Positions 9,040 through 17,000 of a DNA stretch of 38,691 nucleotides are shown here, in pieces. The translations under genes and the position numbers were made by a program. Under the pieces are notes generated by a model. The model did no database searches. It was not told the DNA's origin and saw nothing but the letters and a program-made list of their open reading frames with translations. Within the stretch, counting starts at the first letter, position 1; each line of letters begins with the position of its first letter. Source of the DNA: CAZUCD01 sp964618855 (GTDB lineage: Bacteria; Sumerlaeota; Sumerlaeia; SLMS01; JANRJK01). The stretch covers positions 1 through 38,691 of the forward strand of contig CAZUCD010000012.1 of the NCBI GenBank assembly GCA_964618855.1. The letters run 5' to 3'.

Positions 9040-9468
9040 CTACTCCTCGACCGCGGTCTTCCGGAGGGCGCCGTCAAACACGCGCTTGCCAAAGACCACG
9101 TAGTAGAATGGCCTTCCCATGTACGTCATCAGTGCCCCCCACAGGCAGTACGCCACGTAGATCGCGAGGAGCGTGGATACCATGAATGCGTTGAGCTTGA
9201 GCAGGAAACCGCCCATGTCGGCGCTGAGGTAGCCGAGGATGTTGCCGACGAGCTTGACGAGCGCCCACGGCAGGATGATGACCAGCAGGGCCCCCTGGAA
9301 CACCATGGCCTGCTGGATGTGGAAGAGGAGTTCGCGGCTTCGCTCCTTGAAGTACACCCAGAGCCCGAGGTTGATGACGAGTCCCCAGATGGGAAGCGCC
9401 GTTGCGGCGTGGGCAATCGCCCCGAAGAGGCGCTCTTCCTGTCGAAGCACGGTAGGGTCGGCGCGCAC
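9040..9468 (-). CDS. DUF4870/Tic20-like small integral membrane protein
   Basis: A 142-aa inner-membrane protein with about three to four hydrophobic helices: IAHAATALPIWGLVINLGLWVYF, then MVFQGALLVIILPWALVKLVG, then LLKLNAFMVSTLLAIYVAYCLWG, then a shorter one at MGRPFYYVVFG. The early AHA...P.WG.......W segment, the ERSRELLFHIQQAMVFQ stretch and the closing GRPFYY are characteristic of the DUF4870 group. No biochemical role is established for that group. The start is GTG at 9468 with GAGGGA about 5 bases ahead. It is the first gene of the set with the 362-aa unknown protein and the M16 peptidase. It could act as a membrane anchor for them, which is speculation from gene order. Confidence 0.8.
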   Translation of the reverse strand: MRADPTVLRQEERLFGAIAHAATALPIWGLVINLGLWVYFKERSRELLFHIQQAMVFQGALLVIILPWALVKLVGNILGYLSADMGGFLLKLNAFMVSTLLAIYVAYCLWGALMTYMGRPFYYVVFGKRVFDGALRKTAVEE

Positions 9469-9564
9469 TGCTGTCCCTCGTCAAGGATGGCTGGCGTTCA
9501 GAGCACGGTGAACCTGCACGGACCTGCGCCGCGAGGGGAATCGAACGCTTGATTGAGGGGGGAA

Positions 9565-9640
9565 TGGTGCCTCAGGGCAGAATCGAACTGCCGACACGCG
9601 GCTTTTCAGACCGCTGCTCTACCAACTGAGCTACCGAGGC
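9565..9640 (-). tRNA. tRNA-Phe (anticodon GAA)
   Basis: A complete 76-nt cloverleaf. The 7-bp acceptor stem is GCCTCGG paired with CTGAGGC (one G-T wobble). The D-arm is GCTCAGTTGGTAGAGC. The anticodon stem GCGGT/GCCGC holds the loop CTGAAAA with GAA at positions 34-36 (genome 9607-9605). The T-arm is GGCAG-TTCGATT-CTGCC. The discriminator is A and the CCA end is encoded in the DNA. A T-loop-like fragment lies just past its 3' end (see findings). Confidence 0.98.
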
Positions 9641-9762
9641 ACCGAGCACGGATGGACCAGGGCCCGTCCGCGAGGGAAGGAGGCTGCGCACCGCCCCCCC
9701 GCGAGTCAAGCACGAAGGGATGCCGGTCGAGCCCAAAATCAACGGCCGCAGACCCGCCGGGC

Positions 9763-10356
9763 TCAGTAGCGCTTGATGTATCCGGGGGTCGGGCTGACCT
9801 GGTCCTCGCGGATCTGCTTTCCCGTCTTCTGGTCGAAGTAGAAAATCTGGCCGGTGTTGTAGTATGCGTAGATCTCGACGTTTCGCTCCTCGGCATCGCG
9901 CCGGATCTTCACGTCGTTGGGGTCCCCGAGGCGGCAGAGGGTGAGCGTTCGGTCGTCGAGGTCGCGGAGCTGGGCCTCCGTCTGGGTGAAGCGGACGATC
10001 TTGCCCTTCTCGAGGTAGATCCACTCGAGCTCGGGGGTCTTGTTTAGGCCGCGACCCTTCTGATCGAGCATCTCGACCATCTCGCGCTGGCGCATGATGC
10101 GGCGGTCGGGGGTCCAGATTACGCGGAAGAACTCCGGACGCCCCATTTCCGCGTAGGTCCCCTCCATGACGAGACGCTTCTCCTCATCCTTGGGCCAGTC
10201 CTTGTCCTCGCGTGGCCAGAACTCCGGGACGTCCATGACGTTGATCGAAAAGTCCGGCTCCGGCGCAATCTTCTGCTTCTCCTTGCCGCAGGCGACGAGA
10301 AGCAGCAGCGAGCAGAGGACGGACACCAGGCCCGTCCACGCGTGGGACGATTTCAT
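9763..10356 (-). CDS. Predicted lipoprotein, unknown function
   Basis: A 197-aa exported lipoprotein. The signal peptide has a basic start (MKSSHAW), a hydrophobic core (LVSVLCSLLLLVA) and the lipobox LLVAC, so the mature N-terminus would be Cys23. The mature part is highly charged and rich in aromatic residues (VPEFWPREDKDWPKDEEKR, YAYYNTGQIFYFDQKTGKQI), suggesting a beta-rich periplasmic domain. I recognise no family. It lies 36 bp after the small coiled-coil gene and on the same strand as the zinc-ribbon kinase, so the three may be one unit. The residue after Cys is Gly, not Asp, which by the usual E. coli rule would favour the outer membrane; whether the rule holds here is unknown. Confidence 0.85.
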   Translation of the reverse strand: MKSSHAWTGLVSVLCSLLLLVACGKEKQKIAPEPDFSINVMDVPEFWPREDKDWPKDEEKRLVMEGTYAEMGRPEFFRVIWTPDRRIMRQREMVEMLDQKGRGLNKTPELEWIYLEKGKIVRFTQTEAQLRDLDDRTLTLCRLGDPNDVKIRRDAEERNVEIYAYYNTGQIFYFDQKTGKQIREDQVSPTPGYIKRY

Positions 10357-10392
10357 TGTGTTGGTCCTGTCTGCTGGTTGGTGCCGCGGGGG

Positions 10393-10617
10393 CTATTCAC
10401 CGAGCAACGAGGCAAGCTGCGCCTTGAGTTCCTTGTAGTCGGCGTTCGCGGTCTCGAGTTCGGTCACGCGCTTGCGCAGTTCCTCGTTGAGGGCCTTCAT
10501 CTCCGTGATCTGGTCCTCGAGTCCGTTGATCTGGCCCATTTGCTCCCGGATGAGAAGGTCCTTCTCGGCCATTTTCTTCTGGATGAGGGTAAGGACCTGA
10601 CTGCTGTCGGCTGCCAT
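10393..10617 (-). CDS. Small coiled-coil protein, 74 aa
   Basis: A short, almost wholly helical protein. Heptad-like spacing of Leu/Ile/Val runs from QVLTLIQKKM to YKELKAQLASLLGE (about residues 7-73), predicting a single long coiled coil. No signal peptide, membrane helix or catalytic motif is seen. It resembles cell-division-type or scaffold coiled-coil peptides (compare ZapB-like proteins) only in general character, so no name is given. It lies between the zinc-ribbon kinase (149 bp upstream) and the lipoprotein gene (36 bp downstream). Credibility comes from the regular heptads and operon position. Confidence 0.7.
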   Translation of the reverse strand: MAADSSQVLTLIQKKMAEKDLLIREQMGQINGLEDQITEMKALNEELRKRVTELETANADYKELKAQLASLLGE

Positions 10618-10766
10618 GTTGACGGCTCCGGATCGGGAGATGATGGCTGCGCCCGGGACCTGCCGGACGCGCCCGAGGGCATCGGCTCGGATGCTGGCCT
10701 AGTGGCGCCACGGGGCGCGCAATCGTCAAGCCCCGAAGCGCGTGCCCGGCCCGCTGGGGCTACTGA

Positions 10767-13679
10767 TCAGAATCTTCCGCCGGAAATCGAGTTGTACGCC
10801 ATCTTGCCGAAGGCGAGGCCGCCCAGCGCGAGCATTCCCCAAGAGACGACCATCTGCAACTGCTGCGCGGAGAGCGGGAGGCTCGCCCCGCCAAGCAGCG
10901 GCAGGACCTTGTGCGCCAGCACCAACACGACGGCGGCGAAGAGTATGAGGCAAGGCAGGAACACGCGCTTCGATAGGGCGGAAAGCGCGAGCGCTGCGCC
11001 AATCACACCCGCCCAAATCCATCCACCGTACCCCAGGCTCGCTACCGAGGTCAGCATCGATTGGATGAAACCGGGGATGTTTACCTGCACGAGCTTCGGA
11101 TTTTGGGAAACAGCGACGAGGGCGACGAACACCCCCAGGACGAACCTCGCGATCCGGAAGGCGAGCATGGGGGAGAAGGTCGTGATGTTGTGGACACGAA
11201 CGGGGCCCTTTGCGACCTGCGCGTGGGCCGCCGGGGCGGCCTTGGCCGCCTGGGGGAGAAGCTCCGTGGCGAGGATCTGCGTCGCCATGTCCTCGGCCTG
11301 CTTTTCGGCCTCCTTCTCGGAGACACCCTTGGCCTTGAGGCGCTGCTTCTCGGCCTTCTCGAGGGTCATGCGCTCGCGGTAGGCCTTGCGCGCGGCCTCG
11401 ATGTCGTCGAGCCAGCGCGCGATCGGGTCGCGCCACGTGGCGAACCGCTTGCGCGGCTTGACCTGTTCCATCTTTGCCCACTTCGCACGCATGGTGAGCA
11501 TGTCCTGGTAGCCGAAGAGCTCCTCGAAGAACTCCTCCCAGTGGTCCCCCCCGAACCGGCAGGCGAAGTCCTGCAGCGCCTCCTCGGAGACGCCGCGGAC
11601 GCGGAGGGACTTCATCATTTCCTGGGTCTTCTGGAGCGCCGGGGCCCGTTCCGCGCGCAGCTTGCGCACCAGCGCGAACTGGTAGCCGACGGCGAGGCCG
11701 ACCGCGAGGAACGCGAAGCCAAGCCATGACCACAGCCAGCCGAAGAAGTAGAGGATGATCAGGGTGACGATGGACATGCCGACCGTGGCCGCCCAGCCCT
11801 TCATCGTCATGCCGAAGAAGACGCTGCGGACGCGGCGGAACAGGAAAGTCTTCTGGGTGATGCCATCCCAGATGAAGTTTGCAAGGGGCGTGAGGACGGC
11901 CAGGCCGATGAAGCCGCCGGCCAGGCCCCAGGACTTCGCCGCGAGAGCGACGACCGTCGCGAGCAGCATGAGCGCGAAGAACCCCGGAATGGCCATGCTG
12001 CGGAGCTTCAGGGCTGGTGCCGAGTAGTACTCTTTCTGCCACTGCTCGAACTGTGCGAGGTGCTCCTCGCGCGGCTTGAACTCGCCGGCCTGCGTGGCCA
12101 CGCCGAGGTACGCCTCAAGGTCGCGGATCACGTCCGCCATGTCCGGGTAGCGGCTGGCGGGCTCCTTCTCAAGCATGCGGACGATGATCGAGTTGAGCTG
12201 CTGCGGGACGTTCTTGACGACGACGTCCAGGGGGGTCAGCGGTTCGTTGAGGTGCTTGGTGATCAGGTCGAAGGCGGTCTTCCCCTCGTAGGGAGTCTTG
12301 CCTGCGCAGAGATAGTACAGCGTGCAGCCGAGGGAGTACTGGTCCGCGCGCGCATCGACGGTGCTGGCGTCGCGGGCCTGCTCCGGGGGCATGTAGGCGG
12401 GCGTGCCCATGGCCACCTCGGCCATGGTGAGGTCGCCCGTGGCGGCGACGAGCCGCTCGTCCTCCATGTCAACGCCGCCACCCTTCTCCGCGCGGCTGAG
12501 CACCTTCGCGAGCCCCATGTCGGCGATCTTGACGACGCCATGCTCGTTGATCATCAGGTTGTCGGGCTTGATGTCGCGGTGGATGATCCCGAGGTCGTGG
12601 GCATACTTCAGGCCGCGCGCGGTCTGGAGGACGTAGGCGGCCGCGTCGTCGAGCGACAGCTTTCCCTCGCTCTTGATCAGGTCGCGCAGGCTCTTGCCGC
12701 GGACGAGCTCCATGGCGATGAAGTGCACGTCGTCCTCACTGCCGACGTCGAAAACCTGGATGACATTGTGGTGCGAGAGCTGGGCCGCGCTGAGGGCCTC
12801 GCGCGTGAACCTCATCATCAGCTCGGGATTGTTCGCCATCGAGGATGGCAGGACCTTCAGCGCCACATCGCGGTCAAGCGAGACCTGGCGTGCGAGGAAG
12901 ACGGCGCCCATGCCGCCCGCGCCGAGCTTCTTCGATATCTTGTAGCCACCGAGCATCTGCCCCGTGAGGTCCATCTTGCCGGGGGACGACCCTGCGCTCT
13001 GGCTTGCGGACCGTCGCACCTCCTGCGAGGGGCGGGAGTCGGGGGTCGGCGCTGGTTTGGGTCGGTTGGATGGCATGGTCGGCGCATCGGACGCCTCCTC
13101 CACCGAACCCGATGCCGATGGGAGCGGATAGTTCGATGCCGAGGGGGCAGCGGCGGCGGCGGGGGCCGCGGGCTTTGGCGGGGGCGCAGTCGGGGCCGTT
13201 GGCGCCGTCTTCTCGAGCTCCATCAGGGTCTGCTGAAACTCGTCGAGGACGTGGCTCTGGGCCTGTGGTTTTGGCGGCGGGGCGGAGAAGGGCGCGGGGA
13301 GGGGCGCGCTGGGCGCGGTTCGCTGGGGAGGCGCAGGGGAAGGTGACGATGCGGAGGGGGAGGCGGATGCCTTTCCCTGAATCACTGTCTGAACTTCCGC
13401 AATGTAGTCACCCGTCCCGGTGCGTGGGTTCAGGACGGTCTTCTCCTCGTGGATGCCAGGGGCAGTCGGAGGGACGGGCTCGGGGGCCCGGGACTTTTCG
13501 ATCCGCACGGTCTGCTGCTCCTGCACGGAACCAGTGACCTTGGGCGGGGCGGCGGGGGCGCCGCCGGTCGCGAGGTGCATCGGCACAAGCGCCATGCACT
13601 CGGGGCACATGACGGCTGCCTGGTTGGGCTCCGGTTCGTCCTGCCATTGGTGTGAACACTTGTGGCACTTCAGGCGCAT
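10767..13679 (-). CDS. Membrane Ser/Thr protein kinase with N-terminal zinc ribbon
   Basis: A 970-aa Hanks-type kinase. Residues 5-28 form a likely zinc ribbon (C5-x2-C8 and C25-x2-C28). Residues about 40-235 are a Pro/Ala/Ser-rich disordered linker. The kinase domain spans about 245-527: glycine loop GAGGMG at 253-258, Lys275 in VALK, catalytic HRD at 367-369, Asn374, DMG at 387-389 in place of DFG, and GTPAYMPPEQ in the activation segment. All residues needed for phosphotransfer are present. The C-terminal half holds about eight membrane helices in two clusters (about 560-670 and about 865-965), separated by a charged helical stretch rich in EKAEKQRLKAKGVSEKEAEKQ. The frame is open further upstream; ATG 13679 is used because it begins right at the zinc ribbon, and GTG 13682 is equally possible (GAGGAG 10 bases ahead). 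Its ligand is unknown. Confidence 0.93.
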   Translation of the reverse strand: MRLKCHKCSHQWQDEPEPNQAAVMCPECMALVPMHLATGGAPAAPPKVTGSVQEQQTVRIEKSRAPEPVPPTAPGIHEEKTVLNPRTGTGDYIAEVQTVIQGKASASPSASSPSPAPPQRTAPSAPLPAPFSAPPPKPQAQSHVLDEFQQTLMELEKTAPTAPTAPPPKPAAPAAAAAPSASNYPLPSASGSVEEASDAPTMPSNRPKPAPTPDSRPSQEVRRSASQSAGSSPGKMDLTGQMLGGYKISKKLGAGGMGAVFLARQVSLDRDVALKVLPSSMANNPELMMRFTREALSAAQLSHHNVIQVFDVGSEDDVHFIAMELVRGKSLRDLIKSEGKLSLDDAAAYVLQTARGLKYAHDLGIIHRDIKPDNLMINEHGVVKIADMGLAKVLSRAEKGGGVDMEDERLVAATGDLTMAEVAMGTPAYMPPEQARDASTVDARADQYSLGCTLYYLCAGKTPYEGKTAFDLITKHLNEPLTPLDVVVKNVPQQLNSIIVRMLEKEPASRYPDMADVIRDLEAYLGVATQAGEFKPREEHLAQFEQWQKEYYSAPALKLRSMAIPGFFALMLLATVVALAAKSWGLAGGFIGLAVLTPLANFIWDGITQKTFLFRRVRSVFFGMTMKGWAATVGMSIVTLIILYFFGWLWSWLGFAFLAVGLAVGYQFALVRKLRAERAPALQKTQEMMKSLRVRGVSEEALQDFACRFGGDHWEEFFEELFGYQDMLTMRAKWAKMEQVKPRKRFATWRDPIARWLDDIEAARKAYRERMTLEKAEKQRLKAKGVSEKEAEKQAEDMATQILATELLPQAAKAAPAAHAQVAKGPVRVHNITTFSPMLAFRIARFVLGVFVALVAVSQNPKLVQVNIPGFIQSMLTSVASLGYGGWIWAGVIGAALALSALSKRVFLPCLILFAAVVLVLAHKVLPLLGGASLPLSAQQLQMVVSWGMLALGGLAFGKMAYNSISGGRF

Positions 13680-14011
13680 CACGCGGAGCGGTCTCCTCGC
13701 CGGCGTGACTCCATGCGCGCGCAGCCATGTGCGCCCGCCGGGACACGGGCTGATCGACAATGCACGTCCAGAACAGTTGTTTCTTAGTCCCCTGATCGCC
13801 AGACTGTCAAAGCGAACTGGGCGATCCTGTGAAAATCCCGGTTCTCCCCCGCCGTGCCACCCGCGGGCTTCTTGTGGACAGCGTGTCCCCGCCAGCCGTA
13901 GAAGTCCGCGAGAAGAAGGGGATTCGAGAGTGCCTTGATGCGAGTTCGCGCTCACAATTCGATTGAATCGGAGCCGCCGGGACCCCGGCGGCGCCGGCCT
14001 GTGGCGGCCAA
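13680..14011. other. Divergent intergenic region between kinase genes
   Basis: 332 bp separate the start of the zinc-ribbon kinase (-) from that of the WD40-like kinase (+). No convincing gene is visible. It contains a possible - strand promoter at 13781-13810 and two short inverted repeats, GCCCG/CGGGC near 13733-13750 and GGACA/TGTCC near 13876-13888. Any shared regulator of the kinase cluster would be expected to bind here. Confidence 0.6.
13781..13810 (-). promoter_or_regulatory. Possible sigma-70-type promoter for the zinc-ribbon kinase
   Basis: On the - strand a perfect TTGACA (13810-13805) is followed after 18 bases by TAAGAA (13786-13781), which matches the -10 consensus at only three positions. 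The predicted start would leave a leader of roughly 95 bases before the kinase. The perfect -35 in a GC-rich context is the main reason to list it. Confidence 0.3.
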
Positions 14012-17000
14012 GTGACGGAAGGCACCGGCAGGCGCGACATTCCGATCGGGCTGCCGGCGTTGCCGACCGCATCGTACAATCCCGCCAAGATCGGCGGCGT
14101 TCGTGCAGTCCGCCACGAGGACGCGAACGGCCACCCCGCCGACACCGCGGAGCCGATTCACTCCCATGGCGTCGGTGGGCAGGAAGGCCCCTCCTCCGAG
14201 ATCGATCCGCTGCAGCGGGTGTCGGGGTTTGACTTCGTGCGGGTCGTCGGGCGCGGTGGCCACGGGGAGGTTTGGGAGGGCACGCAGGCGCGCCTCGGCA
14301 GGGCAGTGGCCATCAAGCGCCTGCGCCCCGGCATGGTGGCGTCCACGCGGACGCGCGACTCGGCCGAGATTCTCCGCGCATTTCGCCACGAGGCGCTCAC
14401 CGCCGCCAGCCTCGACCATCCGAACATCGTGCCCGTCTACGACTTCGGCGTGAACGATGCCGGAGAGCACATCCTCGCCATGAAGTTGGTCCGCGGCACG
14501 GCGTGGGACGAGTTGCTGCGCCGGGACTGGGAGGAGATGCGCGCCGAGGACTACCTCGCGTTCCACCTCCCGATCCTGGCGAGCGTCTGCCAGGCGGTCG
14601 CGTTCGCACACTCGAAGGGACTCATACACCGGGACCTGAAACCCTCCCAGGTGATGATCGGCGAGTTTGGCGAGACCCTGTTGATGGACTGGGGCCTGGC
14701 CCTGCGGGTGGGGCGGGACGGCACGGCGCACGAGCCCGGGGTCGGGGAGATCCCCGAGGTGGCGAAGGCATCCAACCCGGCCGGAACCCCCGCTTACATG
14801 GCGCCGGAGCAGACTTCGCAGGATCCCGCGGGACTCGGTCTGTGGACTGACATCTACCTGCTTGGGGGAATCCTCTATCAGATCCTGACCGGGCGCCCGC
14901 CCCACCTGACGAACAGCGCTGCGGCGTCGTTCGAGCGCGCCGCCTCCGGCGTGGTGACCCCGCCCACGTGGGCATCATCGGGGCGCCCCGTGCCTGCGGA
15001 ACTCGAGGAACTGGCCATGGCGTCGCTCAGTTCCTCGCCCGCGCAGCGCCCGGAGAGCGTGCGCGAGTTCCTGGCGCGGCTGAACGCCTACCTGTCGGGC
15101 GCGACGCGCAGACAGGAGTCGGAAGCCATCTCTTCCCGCGTGGCGATCGCGCTCCTGGAGCGCACGCTCACCGACTATGCGGGGTTCACCGAGGCTTTGT
15201 CGCGTCTCGGGGAGTCGGATGCGCTTTGGCCGGAGAACCCCGTTGTTGCGCGGTTGAGGAGGGACATCCAGATTGAGTTCGCCGAGACGGCGCTGGCGAA
15301 CGGGGATCTCACCCTCGCACGCGCTGTGATTTCCGCCATCGACGACCGGGGGATCCGGGAGGGCCTGCAAACACGCACCGAGGACGCGGCGCGGGTGCTG
15401 GAGAGGCAGCGTCGGAACCTGAGGTTCGCCACGACCGCCTCGTTCGTGCTGCTTGCCGGGATCATCATCGCGGGCGCCGCGTTCTCATGGCGCCTCGAGC
15501 ACGCCAGGCAGAAGGAGTTCGATCTGCGCGTTCGTGCGCAGACTGCCGAGATGCGCGCGGCGGGCGAGCTCAACTACTCGTCCGGACTCCTCGCGGGCAG
15601 CCTCATCGACCAGGGGCGCATTGAGCAGGCGCGTGCGGTCCTATGGCAGATCCCCGAGGAGGCGCGCGACTGGGAATGGGGGCTGAACGCGGCCCGCGCA
15701 TACCAGTCGCTGCGCGAGTACTCCTTCCAGACGCTGGCGGCCTCGCCGGACGACTCCCACGTGGTCTCGCTCGGAGTCGCAGGGCGCGAGGGAGCGCCGC
15801 TGGTGCTGCGCGACCTGGAGTCCGGCCGCATCGTGAGGAGTCTGGAAAGCGGGCCCGGAAACCTGCTGTCGTGCCGTTTCCTGGACACGGGGAAAGAGGT
15901 GGCCTCCGTTTGGTCGTCGGGGGTCGTCCTGATCGAACCTGTCTCCGGAGGCGGACCGGCGCGTCGTGCCGAGTTCCCGGGAGATGGCCTGCGCGCCGTG
16001 GCGCTCTCGGCTGACGGGTCGGTGCTCGCGCATGCGAACGGCGGCGTGGAAGTGCGCGTGATCGACGTCGCCACGGGCCGCGAGCTCTCCCGCTTCGACT
16101 ACGAGTGTCCGGCGCGGCTCCGGCCAACGGTGATGCTCGACGTCAGCCCAGACGGACGGTTCGTCGCCGCCTCCAATGGCGATGCGGTCGCGGTGTGGGA
16201 CCTGAGGGAGGGACGGATTGCCTGGAATGCTCCGGAGTTCCCCTGGGATGACGTGACGGCACTGGGCCTGGATGCGACCTCGACCCATCTGTGGTTCACG
16301 GTGCGCATGTATTCGACGGGCGTGGTGGACCTGCGCCAGGGGAGCCGGGGACTCGTCTACCTGAACGAGGGTGCGAAGAGCGCGGCGACCGTGCTTGCAG
16401 ACAAGGGCCTCGTCATCGCCGCAGGCCTCCCGGGCAGGACCGGCATTCTATCAAGCACGACCGGGGATACGAAGCACGTCCTCTTCCTTCCCGAGCCCGC
16501 CCAAGCCGCTTGGGCCAGCGCGGATGGGAGCCTTGCCGCGACGGCTTGCGGCGGGGTCATCGATGTCTGGAACGTGTCGAACGGAGTGCATCAAACGCGC
16601 TTGCTCGGCCACGCGGAGGACGTCGACTTTGTTCATTTCCTTGCCGGGGGCTCGCGCCTGCTCACGTCCTCCGCGGACGGGACGACGCGCATCTGGGATG
16701 CGCGCTCCCCGACGGACCTCCCCCGGTTCCACGGCGAGGGACCAAGCCTGCAGCGCGAAGGCCGACATCACATCGCCATTGGGGACTCGCGCGTCACCGT
16801 GCGATCCATCTCGACGGGGCTGCCCGTAGGTGTATGCGGACTCAACATGGCGTGGTACTACTCCGTGCTGGTGACACCGGACGACGCGGAGATCATCACT
16901 CTTGGGGTCGAGCACGAGGACCACGTGGTGGACACGTACTCCGTGGCTGAGGGCAGGACGGTCGCCCGCGTCGGGTTCGGGAAGAACGTGTCGCGCAACT

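Noticed and set aside
9553..10047. Open frame through the tRNA-Phe gene (164 aa)
   Set aside because: The first part is a translation of the tRNA itself and the rest lies opposite the lipoprotein gene.
10724..10729. TTGACG as a -35 for the coiled-coil/lipoprotein genes
   Set aside because: No acceptable -10 at 16-19 bases; too weak to list as a promoter.
12060..13346. Long + strand frame opposite the zinc-ribbon kinase
   Set aside because: Its text is the antisense of kinase motifs and is rich in Arg/Gly/His; no recognisable domain is present.
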